A stretch of 50,079 nt of DNA from Nocardiopsis sp. MG754419 (GCF_018207095.1 NZ_QOCZ01000026.1:1-50079), one strand, 5' to 3'; counted from the first letter of the stretch, positions 34,678 to 44,050 are shown. Translations and numbers: made by a program. The notes: generated by a model not told the origin, from the sequence alone.

Positions 34678-35379
34678 GTAGCATTTCCTCCACACTGCGA
34701 TAAGCGGAGACTGATTCCCACTGGGAGAGCAGAACCGTAGCAGTGTTCGCGAACGACCGAAGCTGTTTGGCCAGGTTCGGTCGAAAGGCAGGACGGCCGC
34801 TTTCATTCTGATTATCGGAGCCGGAGAACCAGGCCCCCTCAGGTGATCACCCCCGCTCACCAGATGCGCACAGCCGGGCCTACTCAGGGTCGACCTGGCC
34901 ACCGGACGAACAGGTGCGGTAACCAGCTGTGTGCTCCACTCGTGCTCGGCGGTTCCGACCCTGGACGTCGGCTCGTGGCACGGCGTGGATCAGTGCGTCG
35001 GGAGGATGCGCATTATGCGGAACATAGAGGCGCGAAGTGTCGGTTTCATCGGGTTACCGCAGGTTCTCATCCTGCTGAATACACCAAAATAATCCCTCGT
35101 CATAGAGCCACTTGGCCTCAGCTCAAAAGATTCCAAGAACCGATGGGACCAAGGTGAGGCCGAAGCGGGACCATGCCCTCCACTCGCAGCGCAGCCATGC
35201 CCGCCCTGACGGGCTCGCTCCGAACCGCGCAAAGTCGGCCGAGAAGTTCGACCCGTGGGTCTCACCTACTAGGAACGGCGGCACCGCATAGACCCGGAAC
35301 TCACCCCACATCCAGCGACACCTGTTCCTCACGAATGACGGGAGGCGATCCCGCACACGCCTCGCAGTCTCCCCCACAC
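34678..35379. other. intergenic region upstream of the biosynthetic cluster
   Basis: About 700 bases with no convincing gene. It contains the presumed promoter of the minus-strand cluster just above 34700, but I could not pick out a clear -35/-10 pair. The right half leads into an IS5-type scar. Confidence 0.4.
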
Positions 35380-35526
35380 CCGGTACAAGACAGGAGCGGG
35401 CGATCGACCTGCTCAAGCAGAACCGGGCGGTCGCGACCCGTTATGACAAGCGGGCCGCGGTCTTCGACGGGGCCGTGCAGGTGGCCTCGATCAGGAGCTG
35501 GCTTAGCGATCTCACCCGATCAAAAA
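35380..35526 (+). pseudogene. IS5 family transposase, 3' remnant
   Basis: About 48 codons reading QERAIDLLKQNRAVATRYDK, RAAVFDGAVQVASIRSWLSD, LTRSKNS: the C-terminal end of an actinobacterial IS5 transposase (RAVATRYDK being its most recognisable motif). The same ending is found at the right edge of this window on the other strand. No upstream part remains. Confidence 0.8.
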
Positions 35527-35567
35527 ACAGTGCCTCGACCTTCACCTCGGGCAACACGGAGAATGAC

Positions 35568-35601
35568 ACGCTCCGACCCCCTCTGAGACGGGTCGGAGCG
35601 T
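35568..35601 (-). terminator. terminator of the DUF4352-like gene
   Basis: Perfect 12-bp inverted repeat ACGCTCCGACCC / GGGTCGGAGCGT with a 10-base loop, ending 12 bases past the stop of the minus-strand gene at 35614. No T-run, as is common in high-GC actinomycetes. Confidence 0.75.
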
Positions 35602-35613
35602 CCGCGTGTGGGC

Positions 35614-36249
35614 CTACTCGGTGATCTCGATGGCCGCGGTCTGTCCCGTGTCGCTCCACGTGGCGGTCAGCAAGCCGATGCCGAGTCCGGCGCCGGTCTC
35701 CATCTCGAAGGGGATGCGCACCTGCGCGGTGCCACCGGGGTTAACGTCGGTGTAGAGGACGTCGTCATCGTCCAAGGCCATCGCGGCATCGCTGTGGTAG
35801 GCGAACCGACTGCCGTCCGTGTCAGTGATCTCAGAGTTGTCGATCTCCGGCGTCTGCGGAGCGCTGGAGGCGTTGACGAGCTCCACGTCGAGGATGACGA
35901 ACTCCCACCCGTCCGAAGCGACGGCGTTGGAGTAGGAGCCGGACACCGACGCGGCGCGCTCAATACCGGTGATGGTGATGTCCCAGATGCCGTCGGTGGC
36001 CGACTCCGACATCGGCACGGCCTCGGGAAGCTCCTCCGCAGAGACCTCGTGGGGGTTGTCCTCGTAGTCCTCCATTGCCTCCATGTCCCCGGAAACGTCA
36101 GCAGTATCGAACTCGTCCGCGGTGTCCTCGAAAGCGGCCTGGATGCTGGCAGAGATGTAAGCCTGATTGCCTACCCATCCGAGACCGAAGCCGACGACGA
36201 GCGCCGCGACAGCGCTGACTACGCTGGCGATCCATCCGGTCTTGTTCAC
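35614..36249 (-). CDS. membrane-anchored DUF4352-like protein
   Basis: Predicted 211-aa protein with one N-terminal transmembrane helix (WIASVVSAVAALVVGFGLGW), an acidic linker, and an immunoglobulin-like beta domain from about residue 90: VSGSYSNAVASDGWEFVILD, VELVNASSAPQTPEI, YTDVNPGGTAQVRIPFEME. That pattern (large-residue 'vvdv.v.N' strand plus 'v.pG') is typical of DUF4352/TelA-like extracellular domains. AAGGAG seven bases before GTG 36249 sets the start. Likely extracytoplasmic; function unknown. It has its own terminator. Confidence 0.75.
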   Translation of the reverse strand: MNKTGWIASVVSAVAALVVGFGLGWVGNQAYISASIQAAFEDTADEFDTADVSGDMEAMEDYEDNPHEVSAEELPEAVPMSESATDGIWDITITGIERAASVSGSYSNAVASDGWEFVILDVELVNASSAPQTPEIDNSEITDTDGSRFAYHSDAAMALDDDDVLYTDVNPGGTAQVRIPFEMETGAGLGIGLLTATWSDTGQTAAIEITE

Positions 36250-36479
36250 TGGGTTCTCCTTACTGGGGGCCGGGCAAGGAGCGGGGGCTGGCGGCCGGCA
36301 AATGGTCGGGCAAAGAACATTACCCCGGTCTTCGGACACCTCGGGGAGGTTTCAGGGGGATCGTCCTACATTCTTTTCAAACCGATTGTGGACTGCTCTG
36401 TCGTGGTGTTCGTGGTGCCAGCGTGTTCTGGTGGCGTGCCCTCCAGCGTCCGTGGGGCGCCGGAGTCAGACACATGAGC

Positions 36480-36704
36480 ATGAGGAGGTGTGATGCTTTC
36501 GGTAGGCACGACCGCTCCGCCGTGTGTGAGGTCCACAGCCCAGGTCGTCTCGTGGCAAAGGCCCAGGACATCGGCGATCAGGGTGAAAAGGTCGGGCTCG
36601 TCATTGGCCACCCGGCGAGACATCAGGTGTCTGCCCTGCGCGTCGATCACCACGCAATGGAGATGCGTCTTGCCGATGTCCACCCCGGCCCACATGCGAT
36701 CCAT
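36480..36704 (-). pseudogene. IS110 family transposase, 5' remnant
   Basis: From ATG 36704: MDRMWAGVDIGKTHLHCVVI, DAQGRHLMSRRVANDEPDLF, LIADVLGL, TTWAVDLTHGGA. This is the N-terminal DEDD-type domain of IS110 transposases with the first catalytic Asp (GVDIGK). The match fades after about 75 residues and the rest of the roughly 400-residue protein is missing. Confidence 0.8.
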
Positions 36705-37276
36705 CGCTCCTCCGGCGCTCGTTTCCGTCGTGCCCGCAGACCACCTCGCCGGCAGGTCCTTACACAGCGATCTGTTCGCAAATCCCAATCCGCGGCCGAG
36801 TCGTCGCAGGATGCGAGGCGGCCAGTCGTAAGAAGCCATGGGCGGCAGACCACTGAAGGCCACACCTCCCACCCCTCGGACGGTCCAACCCTACGAACAG
36901 CTGAACCGAACCGATCACCAAGGTAAGGACCACTGACCAGGGCACACATTTCCCATCAACGATCCGGCGCACGATCCTGTTCCGTTGCTCCTCACGTCCC
37001 GACCCCGAGAGAAGGAATAGCGCGGCTCGATCATGGGCCGGATGTTCCTCAACCCCCGATATGTGCAGGGCGACCAAGTGCGCGTTGGCGGTGGCCGGGG
37101 TCCGTCCGGGTACGGTCTTGAGGTGGGGCGGTGGTCACGGGCAGCAAAGGCGCACGTGCGCCTCGGCGAGCGGATCGCCCCCGGCCGGGGCGGCGTCGGC
37201 CGGCCAGGCCAGGAAGCGACACACAAGAGGCGTGGGTGCGGCGGGTGGGCTCATTCAGCGGCGCCGGATCGACGGT
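36705..37276. other. intergenic region holding a palindromic element copy
   Basis: Contains element copy R1 (36966-37057). The remainder has no gene I can support; the open frames here are shadows or lack an RBS. Confidence 0.4.
36966..37057 (+). repeat. palindromic intergenic element, copy R1 (diverged)
   Basis: GCGCACGATCCTGTTCCGTT at 36968-36987 followed by GCTCCTCACG matches copy R2 (reverse strand) almost base for base. A second arm-like piece GATGTTCCTCAACCCCC lies at 37041-37057, separated by about 35 unrelated bases. Confidence 0.65.
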
Positions 37277-39106
37277 TCATTCCACGGTAGTGGGAAGTCC
37301 GAACATCACTGTCTCCGCGGGGCGGATCGAAGGTGTCTGAGCGAAGACGTCCCCGGTGGGCAGCGATGTGTGGCTGAGGAAGGCGGCCGCTCCCTGCTCC
37401 AACTGGTTCGCGCCCAAAGGGCCGAGAATGATGCTGCCGTCTCGGGCGTCAATCGCGGACACGACCCACTCCCCGTCAGTCTTGGTGCCACCATAGAGGA
37501 ACCCCTCGCGCACGGCCTGCCGGTTGTTGGAAGCCAGGGCGACACTCTCCCCCGGCTGCCACGCATCGGATCCGTCGCTGATGTGGATCGCATTTCTGTC
37601 ACGCAGGACGAAGACCCCGCCGAACACCTGGGGGACGCCGGAGTGCTGGGTGTCGCCGATCACGATCGACAGGCCACTGTCGGCGTCAGGGGCCTCACGG
37701 CGCCAGAGTTGTTCCCCGGCCGGGTCGAAATCGACCAGCGTGGTAGCCCCCCACTTCCGGGCGTAGGGAGAGCTGTAGGTGTCGATCTCCACCACGGTGG
37801 CTGTTTCATCGACGATGACGTTGTACACCGCGTGCGCATCACCGTCGGCGTTCGCGCGTGGGGCGGGCAGCGTCGCCTCATGGATGAGGCGTGCGTCCAC
37901 CGAATCGTAGACGGCAATGGCCGGCCCCCTGGTCAGGACGAGCCGACCGGCTCCCAGCACGGCCTGCTCGGTGGGAGTGTCAGCAGAAAGAGACAGCACA
38001 CCCCTGGGTTCCACCAGCGTCACGTCTGCCAGAGGGGTCGAGTCGACGTCGAAGGTACCCGCGGTGCGACCGTCAGCGATGTCCAGAAGGCTCCAGGCGG
38101 TGTCGAAGACCGCGACGCGGTCGGGGGTGGAGAGGTCGACATCGATGTTCGTCAAGCCCGTGGCGCACCAGAGCCGATCTCCGGTCTGCATGTCGACGGC
38201 GAGCAGGGCATCGCGCGAAAGACCGAGTCGGCCTCGGCCCTGATCATGGTTGAGGCGGACGAGCAGTGTCTCGCCGAGGGCGTGCACGCGGTCGCCATGG
38301 ATCCTTCGCTCACCATCGTCGCCCGTCCTGCCGAACGCCTCGTCGATCCCTGCCTCCAGCGTCCACTGCACCTGGCCGCCGGCGGCGTCATAGACACCGA
38401 GACCGTCCACATCCACCATCACCACCGAGGTGGAGTTGCCGGTGGCGACTTCGCCCCAGTGCGGCACCCACCAGGCGGCCTTTCCGAAGGCCGCGTTGCC
38501 CTCGAACTCCTCGGCCGCGTCCAGCATCGGCGAGTCCTCGTGCCCGGCATCCCGCTGGTCCAGCGGGCGTGCGTCCGGCCAGGTGTCGTCGGCGCCCTGC
38601 TGCACGGTGGGTCGCGGGCACAGAGTGGCTCCGGCTGCCGGGGACCAGTACCAGGGCGACAGTACTCCGGCGAAGACCGCCGTGGCCGTCGCGGCGGCCG
38701 CGACGCGGGCGGTAATTCTTCCCACGCGATCTGGACTCTCGTTCACCAACCTGCTCCAAGTCGGCACCCGTGCGAGGATGTCGGCCGCGATGAGCGCGAT
38801 GACGCCGAAGGCGGGCGGGGCGGGCCAGACGGCCCAGGCCGCGGCGGCGAAAAGCACGATCTCTCCGATGACCAGCAGGGGTCCTGGCACACGGATGAGG
38901 GATGAGCCGTCGCGGCGGGGCACTTGGCAGGCGATCAGGGCCAGTAGGGCGGCCGCTGCGGCCCCGGTTGCGATGAGCGAGACCGCACCGAGCGTCCTGA
39001 CCACCACCGCAAGGCTCGCGAGCAGCGCCGCAGCGTGGAGAAGGGACCGGCCAGCGCGCGCGAGCGTCCATGTCCTGACAGATGGTGGCGGGGGATCGGG
39101 GGGCAT
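37277..39106 (-). CDS. membrane protein with C-terminal PQQ/beta-propeller-like domain
   Basis: Predicted 609-aa protein. The first 155 residues carry about five hydrophobic helices (LLHAAALLASLAVVVRTLGA, LIATGAAAAALLALIACQV, LLVIGEIVLFAAAAWAVWPA). The rest looks like a PQQ-type beta-propeller with repeated blade motifs: VVMVDVDGLGVYDAAGGQVQ, ALLAVDMQTGDRLW, TTLVDFDPAGEQLWRREAPD, VVSAIDARDGSIILGPLG. Probably an extracytoplasmic binding or scaffold domain. Start is ATG 39104-39106 with only a weak AAGGGA. A smaller protein of like architecture lies at 41353-42801. Function unknown. Confidence 0.7.
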   Translation of the reverse strand: MPPDPPPPSVRTWTLARAGRSLLHAAALLASLAVVVRTLGAVSLIATGAAAAALLALIACQVPRRDGSSLIRVPGPLLVIGEIVLFAAAAWAVWPAPPAFGVIALIAADILARVPTWSRLVNESPDRVGRITARVAAAATATAVFAGVLSPWYWSPAAGATLCPRPTVQQGADDTWPDARPLDQRDAGHEDSPMLDAAEEFEGNAAFGKAAWWVPHWGEVATGNSTSVVMVDVDGLGVYDAAGGQVQWTLEAGIDEAFGRTGDDGERRIHGDRVHALGETLLVRLNHDQGRGRLGLSRDALLAVDMQTGDRLWCATGLTNIDVDLSTPDRVAVFDTAWSLLDIADGRTAGTFDVDSTPLADVTLVEPRGVLSLSADTPTEQAVLGAGRLVLTRGPAIAVYDSVDARLIHEATLPAPRANADGDAHAVYNVIVDETATVVEIDTYSSPYARKWGATTLVDFDPAGEQLWRREAPDADSGLSIVIGDTQHSGVPQVFGGVFVLRDRNAIHISDGSDAWQPGESVALASNNRQAVREGFLYGGTKTDGEWVVSAIDARDGSIILGPLGANQLEQGAAAFLSHTSLPTGDVFAQTPSIRPAETVMFGLPTTVE

Positions 39107-39148
39107 ATAGGGATTTTCCCTTGGCGCGGTTGCCTGCCGTTGGTGGTC

Positions 39149-39219
39149 GGGGCGTGAGGAACAACGGAACAGGATCGTGCGCTAAGCGTGGGTTTTCGTT
39201 CCGATGTTCCTCAACCCCC
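39149..39219. repeat. palindromic intergenic element, copy R2 (complete)
   Basis: Inverted arms TGAGGAACAACGGAAC (39155-39170) and GTTCCGATGTTCCTCA (39198-39213) match at 15 of 16 positions, flanked by GGGG and CCCCC. The loop holds AGGATCGTGCGCTAAGCG, which is the most conserved part among copies. It sits 43 bp upstream of the start of the minus-strand membrane gene. Confidence 0.8.
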
Positions 39220-39363
39220 GAAGCGCAGTAGCTCAGCTACCTGACGCCCTGGCCGTTGCCCCCTGCCGGCTTATCTGGTCCGATCCCACCTACGCCTGGA
39301 TGCCCAGACCGTCCCTGCCGGATGAGACACTCAGCCCTCATCCCCCGGACGAGAGGACGGCCC

Positions 39364-39909
39364 GTGCCCGCCGTTGACGAACTCATCGACCTGCTGTTCC
39401 CCGACGGTCCTCCGGAGCCGGCCGGACCGCCGCCCGCCCTGCCGATGCCCTCGGACCTGCGCGAGTTCTTCACCCGGATCGGTCACGACGCCGTGGAGGT
39501 GGATAACCGGTTCGGCTTCAGTATCAACCAGGGGCTCCCGGAGTACTCCGCGGGACGCCGCGAGAACCTCAGGCAGGTGTACAAGACTGACGTCATCGCG
39601 ATCCGGGGCGGCCACGAACAGAGCCGGCCCGGTGTCGGCAAGGCCGAGGGGGACTGGGACGTCGTCATCGATGACCTGCTGCTCCTGGGGTCGGACGACA
39701 ACGGCAACGACCTTTATCTGGAGGCTGTCGGCGACCCCGATGGTTGGGCGCTGGTCGCCGACGGCTGTCGGAGCTCCGTCTGGGCCCGCCACACCGTGAC
39801 CGCCACCGACTACCTCTACGGCCTGCTGTCAGGCTCTCTCCGGTGCCCGGTCTTCACCCTGGACGACTGGCCCCGGTCCCGCTTCGACGTCGTCGTCCGC
39901 CACCGCTGA
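39364..39909 (+). CDS. hypothetical protein, possibly SMI1/KNR4-like
   Basis: Predicted 181-aa cytosolic acidic protein. MPSDLREFFTRIGHDAVEVD is reminiscent of the start of SUKH/SMI1-KNR4 immunity-type folds, and the centre has WDVVIDDLLLLGSDDNGNDL then DGWALVADGCRSSVWA. GTG 39364 is preferred for the GAGAGGA upstream; longer starts exist. It is followed by a strong terminator and is flanked by palindromic elements on both sides. Assignment to SUKH is tentative. Confidence 0.6.
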   Translation: MPAVDELIDLLFPDGPPEPAGPPPALPMPSDLREFFTRIGHDAVEVDNRFGFSINQGLPEYSAGRRENLRQVYKTDVIAIRGGHEQSRPGVGKAEGDWDVVIDDLLLLGSDDNGNDLYLEAVGDPDGWALVADGCRSSVWARHTVTATDYLYGLLSGSLRCPVFTLDDWPRSRFDVVVRHR

Positions 39910-39935
39910 GCGGGGACGAGGAGGATTTCTACGGG

Positions 39936-39995
39936 ATCTGGCGGTAGCGCTGTGACCTGCCCGCCCCCGCAACCGATGGTTGCGGGGGCTTTCTT
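39936..39995 (+). terminator. rho-independent terminator with conserved flank
   Basis: GCCCCCGCAACC / GGTTGCGGGGGC (39963-39989) is a perfect 12-bp stem with a 3-base loop, followed by TTTCTT. The flank GGATCTGGCGGTAGCGCTGT (39936-39955) belongs to the dispersed module also seen at 13158 and, inverted, 45615. It ends the 39364-39909 gene. Confidence 0.85.
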
Positions 39996-40039
39996 GTGCC
40001 CACTTGGCGAGACGCATCGTCTCTCCAAGGCCGCTGACT

Positions 40040-40111
40040 GGGGGTCGAGGCACATCGGAAACGAAACCCTACGCTTAGCGCACGATCCTGTTCCGATGTT
40101 CCTCAACCCCC
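40040..40111. repeat. palindromic intergenic element, copy R3 (complete)
   Basis: GGGGG, arm TCGAGGCACATCGGAAAC, loop with CTTAGCGCACGATCCT, arm GTTCCGATGTTCCTCA, CCCCC. Core CGCTTAGCGCACGATCCTGT at 40073-40092 is identical to copy R5. It lies between the terminator and the araC-family gene. Confidence 0.8.
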
Positions 40112-40208
40112 TGACCGCCACAGAACAGAACCGCACGAACCCCCATCAGATGGATACGAATTTCCGAAATGACCGCTGGCGAGCAACAACCCCTAGAAGG
40201 AGGTCCCG

Positions 40209-41180
40209 GTGACCGAGGCCGTGTTCCACACACGGGACATCCCCCCGGCCGAGCGGCTTGGGTACTGGCAGGAGTGCGTGGCCAGGACCCACGCCCCGCT
40301 GGTGCTCAGCAGCGACGAGCCCCACACCTTCCAGGCCTACCAGAAGCTTCTCGACCTGGACGGGGTCCTGCTCTGGCCCAGCATCTTCCGGCCCGTGGTC
40401 TTCACCAGAACCCGGCCCCTCATCCGGGGCTCGGACCCGGAGAACCTCCACCTGACCCTCATCTTCCGCGGGCGCCTGGAAGGCGACTTCGGTCGCACGT
40501 CGGTCGATGCCGGGACGAACGAGATCAGCGTCATCGACTCCTCCACACCGTTCTCCATCCGTGCGAGCCGCGGACACGTGGAACAGCACGGAATCGGACT
40601 GGAGATCCCCAGGTCCCGGCTGACGCTCCCCGAGAAGTTCATGGGCCGGATCGCTGGAGCGAAGTTCTCAGCCGCCTCCGGATACGGATCGCTGACCAAG
40701 AACTTCCTGCGCACCCTGGTGAACGACCCGACCGGCCGCGGCCCCGGTGACGCCGACCGCCTCTCCACGGTCCTGTGCGACCTGCTGTCCGGCATGTTCG
40801 CCCAAGCGCTGGAGACCGAGGGCCTGCTGCCACCGGAGACGCGCAGACAGACGCTCCTGATCAGGGTCAAGCGCTTCATCGACGACCGGCTGGGCGATCC
40901 TGACCTGGACCCCTCCATGGTGGCCACCGCCCACCACATCTCGGTCCGGTACCTGCAACGGATCTTCCAGGAAGAGGGCGACACCGCTTCCACATGGATA
41001 CGCAAGCGCCGACTGGCGCATGCCCGCCACGACCTCGGCGACGAGGCCTTGGCGCATGTCCCCGTCTACCTGATCGCGAAGAAGTGGGGGTTCTCCGGCG
41101 CCGCGGTGTTCAGTCGGACGTTCCGCGACTTCTACGGCGTCTCCCCGAAGGAGGTGCGTCCAGGACGCGCTGACGAGTGA
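40209..41180 (+). CDS. AraC family transcriptional regulator
   Basis: Predicted 323-aa regulator. Residues 1-190 form an AraC-binding-like domain (RLGYWQECVARTHAPLVLSS, FGRTSVDAGTNEISVIDSST), and residues about 215-315 the double helix-turn-helix: SMVATAHHISVRYLQRIFQE, TASTWIRKRRLAHARHDLG, VYLIAKKWGFSGAAVFSRTF. AGGAGG five bases before GTG 40209 fixes the start. No obvious target nearby apart from the beta-propeller protein 170 bp downstream on the same strand. Confidence 0.9.
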   Translation: MTEAVFHTRDIPPAERLGYWQECVARTHAPLVLSSDEPHTFQAYQKLLDLDGVLLWPSIFRPVVFTRTRPLIRGSDPENLHLTLIFRGRLEGDFGRTSVDAGTNEISVIDSSTPFSIRASRGHVEQHGIGLEIPRSRLTLPEKFMGRIAGAKFSAASGYGSLTKNFLRTLVNDPTGRGPGDADRLSTVLCDLLSGMFAQALETEGLLPPETRRQTLLIRVKRFIDDRLGDPDLDPSMVATAHHISVRYLQRIFQEEGDTASTWIRKRRLAHARHDLGDEALAHVPVYLIAKKWGFSGAAVFSRTFRDFYGVSPKEVRPGRADE

Positions 41181-41352
41181 ACCCGCGCACCAGTCCGGGA
41201 TGCCGCTAGTGTATTCCTTGACCTGGTGCGCACGGCTTCTTGACCTTCATCGACATGGCCTCTGGAGATGCTTAGCGTCGGCAGGGACCGCTGTTCCTCT
41301 CCCCGGTAGGCGCCCGCCTGCCCAACGCTTCCCGGAAAAGGACACTTACCGT

Positions 41353-42801
41353 ATGTCCACCCCAGAACACACCAGCGGCACATCCCCCAAGCACAGACGC
41401 CGATGGTGGATCATCGGGTCGGCCGGAACGGCTCTGGTCGTGATCGCCGCCGGTGGGCTGATCTGGTGGAACATTGACTCCCCCGACCACCGCACCACCA
41501 GCGCCCTGGACGAGCACCCCCTCGCCCAGACGGCTTCGCAGCAGGGCTGGGAGTGGACCCCGCCGGAAGGTAAAAAGGTGGTCGGGGTTATGCCCATCCC
41601 CTCCGGGGTGGCCGTGCAACTCTACGACGGCGTCATCGCCCTGGACGGGGTGACCGGTGAACCCACCTGGCACTACCGACGCCAAGAACCGTCGCTCAGG
41701 GCCGCCTTCACCACCGAGGACACCGCGCACATCGCACTGACCTTCGGCAAGAAACAGGCCGACAGTCGTCGCCCGAACGATCCTCGCATAGAGGATCTGC
41801 TGTTGTTGGATACCTCAACCGGTCGGATCGTCGCGGAACAGGAGATCGAAGAGGTCGGACGAGAAAGGTCGAAGTACAACCCGGTAGAGGGGGCTGAGGG
41901 GGCGCGCCAGGCCCTGTCCGCCGCTGGAATCCACCATCTCACGGACGACGCCCGCATCGAATTCCGTGCGGGGTTCACCGCGCGATCCCTCACCTTCCGT
42001 GCGGGGTTCACCGCGCGATCCCTCACCGACGGCACGACCCTATGGCAGAACGACACCGTCTTCCCTTGGAGCGACGAGGACGACTCGATCTCGGACGCCT
42101 ACTTGGGACAGACCGCGGTGGTGGGGAACACGATCTTCGCCGGCCGCTCCACCGTGAGCAGCAGAAGCGGCCTAATCTGGGACTACGAACTCATCGCCAT
42201 GAACGCCGACACCGGTGAACTCCGTTGGGAACAGTCCTGGCCCATCGGCGACGGCCGGTACAGCACAGACCCCACCTTCACTCTCGGGCCGAACACCCTC
42301 GCCCTGCGCCTCTACATCGAGGAGCAAGGCAGGGTCATGGATCTGGAAACCGGCGAGGAACTCAGCACCGACCCCTGGCCCGAAGAGGGCGGCCTGCTCG
42401 CGCTGACCGAAGACGGATACGTCGCGGCCGACCAGAGCTTCGACGACCGGGGCATGTACTACCACGACCACGACGGAGAACTCCGCCACCGTCTGGACCC
42501 GGACGGTGTGAACCTCGAAGGCAACCACACCCTGGCCCTGCCCACCACCGAATCCTTCATCGCCCTGGGACCCGACCCCGACGACACAGACGACGCCGGC
42601 CGCGGACTGCTCACGGTCGACGACTGGGAAACCGGAGAACGCACCGCCTCCCTGCCCGTGGACTGGACACCAAGAGGAAACAAAAGGCTGACCACCTCGA
42701 TCGTGTGGTCGGCCGAAACCACCCCGTTCCTCCGGCAGGCCCCCGGCGCCATCATCGCCCTGGACCGCATCACCGGACAGGTCAGCGCGTTCACCCCTTG
42801 A
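41353..42801 (+). CDS. membrane-anchored PQQ/beta-propeller-like protein
   Basis: Predicted 482-aa protein with one N-terminal transmembrane helix after a basic stretch (HRRRWWIIGSAGTALVVIAA) and an extracytoplasmic propeller: VAVQLYDGVIALDGVTGEPT, LLLLDTSTGRIVAEQEIEE, ELIAMNADTGELRWEQSWPI, GAIIALDRITGQVSAFTP. ATG 41353 has AAAGGA some 12 bases upstream. A perfect tandem duplication adds 11 residues (FRAGFTARSLT twice) in the middle of a blade. It resembles the C-terminal half of the 609-aa protein at 37277-39106 in design. Function unknown. Confidence 0.72.
   Translation: MSTPEHTSGTSPKHRRRWWIIGSAGTALVVIAAGGLIWWNIDSPDHRTTSALDEHPLAQTASQQGWEWTPPEGKKVVGVMPIPSGVAVQLYDGVIALDGVTGEPTWHYRRQEPSLRAAFTTEDTAHIALTFGKKQADSRRPNDPRIEDLLLLDTSTGRIVAEQEIEEVGRERSKYNPVEGAEGARQALSAAGIHHLTDDARIEFRAGFTARSLTFRAGFTARSLTDGTTLWQNDTVFPWSDEDDSISDAYLGQTAVVGNTIFAGRSTVSSRSGLIWDYELIAMNADTGELRWEQSWPIGDGRYSTDPTFTLGPNTLALRLYIEEQGRVMDLETGEELSTDPWPEEGGLLALTEDGYVAADQSFDDRGMYYHDHDGELRHRLDPDGVNLEGNHTLALPTTESFIALGPDPDDTDDAGRGLLTVDDWETGERTASLPVDWTPRGNKRLTTSIVWSAETTPFLRQAPGAIIALDRITGQVSAFTP
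41962..42027 (+). repeat. perfect 33-bp tandem duplication inside a gene
   Basis: The 33-bp unit at 41962-41994 is repeated without change at 41995-42027, in frame, encoding FRAGFTARSLT twice. Identity at every base, including third positions, suggests a recent event. Confidence 0.95.
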
Positions 42802-43026
42802 TCCCTCTCTCACGGCCGGGCCCATCATCGGGTACGAGCTCAGCTCCTTGGACTGCCTCGTTCGTTGAGGTCGGTATGGCGCGTCTCGGATCGAGGAAGC
42901 CGCACCCCACCCCGAGTTCGCGCAGGAACCTCACCGCCAAGATGGGCCGGTGACATCTCTGGCACGCCGCCGGCCCACAAACTCAGCGAGCACTCCACCC
43001 CGGTCCAGATCCGCCGCTGACCAACC

Positions 43027-43060
43027 GCCCCCGCAACCGATGGTTGCGGGGGCTTTCTTG
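43027..43060 (+). terminator. rho-independent terminator
   Basis: GCCCCCGCAACC, loop GAT, GGTTGCGGGGGC then TTTCTTG. Stem, loop and tail are identical to the copy at 39963, and homology continues a further ten bases. It serves the propeller-protein gene ending at 42801. Confidence 0.85.
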
Positions 43061-43077
43061 TGTCCACTCAGCGCGAC

Positions 43078-43120
43078 GGGGGCGAGGAACGTCGGAACAG
43101 GAATGCGCGGTAAGGATCCC
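43078..43120. repeat. palindromic intergenic element, copy R4 (half)
   Basis: GGGGG then CGAGGAACGTCGGAACAGGA (43083-43102) and ATGCGCGGTAAGG match the left arm and loop of R2 with several changes; the right arm is missing because the next gene ends at 43125. Confidence 0.6.
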
Positions 43121-43124
43121 CGGC

Positions 43125-43595
43125 TCAAGCGCTCTGGCCCTCCCGCGGCGCCTGGGCGATGACCAGAGCGCAGCGGTTCAGCACCGTCAGCAACACGTCT
43201 TGGGCCACCTCTCCCCCTGGTCCATCGGGGGTGTTGGCGGTCTGCCACAGTGCCGCGGTCATCTCGGTGTCCCGGTTGGCCAGCGCGGCGAAGACCCGGT
43301 GACCGAGCGCGGTGCCCGGGCCGATGTTCTCCAGCTCCCAGACATGGCCGGTGCGCGGTTCACGGTCCGCGCACGCCGCCATGCCCACGGGCATCGGCAC
43401 CATCAGCTCGGCGCCGGCCACCCACCCCGACATCACCCCGACCATGTTGGGGGTTTGCCCCAACGCGGCGTGCAGCACGGTCATCCGGCACAGCGCCTCG
43501 GCGTCCCCATGAATCTCCTGAACCGCCGCCCACAACAGGTGAGCGGCGATCTCACCGTCATCCTCAGCATCCCACGCATCGTAGTCGTGGGCCAC
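43125..43595 (-). CDS. hypothetical protein
   Basis: Predicted 156-aa protein starting VAHDYDAWDAEDDGEIAAHL. Mostly helical, with HLLWAAVQEIHGDAEALCRM and AQDVLLTVLNRCALVIAQAP; weakly hydrophobic centre (MVGVMSGWVAGAELMVPMPV). AGGAGG five to seven bases before GTG 43595 fixes the start; the longer in-frame ATG has none. No family recognised. It is convergent with the propeller gene. Confidence 0.6.
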   Translation of the reverse strand: MAHDYDAWDAEDDGEIAAHLLWAAVQEIHGDAEALCRMTVLHAALGQTPNMVGVMSGWVAGAELMVPMPVGMAACADREPRTGHVWELENIGPGTALGHRVFAALANRDTEMTAALWQTANTPDGPGGEVAQDVLLTVLNRCALVIAQAPREGQSA

Positions 43596-43697
43596 GCGTT
43601 CACCTCCTATGTCAGCTTTTGGGACACTAACCCGCCATGTGCTACCCCACACATGCCTGCTCATGCGGCCGGCGCCCATCGCGTGATGAGACAGACG

Positions 43698-44050
43698 TTA
43701 TCGGGCAGCCCAGGACCACGGGCGAGTGATGAGGGGAGTGAAGCACGCCTCGAGGATCAGCCGCGCGTGCTCAAGCACGTCGCGAAGACGGGTGATCGCG
43801 GCCCCTTGCCGGCCGTCCTCGGTGGAGATTTGGGAGTCCGACAGGAACGGGGGTGAGGCTCCCGACCGTGGTGTACCTGTCGGCTCCTGGAGCTCGCCGA
43901 AGCCGACGTCGCCCCTGCGTTCCAGGCTCTGCGCAGGGTCAGGTACGGCAGTACCTCGCCACCATCGGCGACCACAGTAGCGCGGGTGGGTATTGCAGGT
44001 TGAAGTCATGGGCGATGACAACACCGTTGACGTGCATTAACCGTGCGAAT
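43698..44050 (-). pseudogene. possible frameshifted hypothetical gene
   Basis: One frame begins with VNGVVIAHDFNLQYPPALLW (near 44035-43975); the coding signal seems to pass to another frame with LERRGDVGFGELQEPTGTPR and then RLRDVLEHARLILEACFTPL, ending 43698. The two halves read like one protein with an indel near 43960. No family recognised and no firm RBS. Confidence 0.3.

Larger units (their letters stand above)
42802..43124. other. intergenic region with terminator and element
   Basis: About 320 bases between convergent genes. It holds the terminator at 43027-43053 and palindromic element copy R4. Nothing else recognised in 42802-43026. Confidence 0.5.

Noticed and set aside
37061-38905. 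Long plus-strand frame opposite the 609-aa membrane protein
   Set aside because: Shadow of a minus-strand gene with transmembrane helices and blade motifs.
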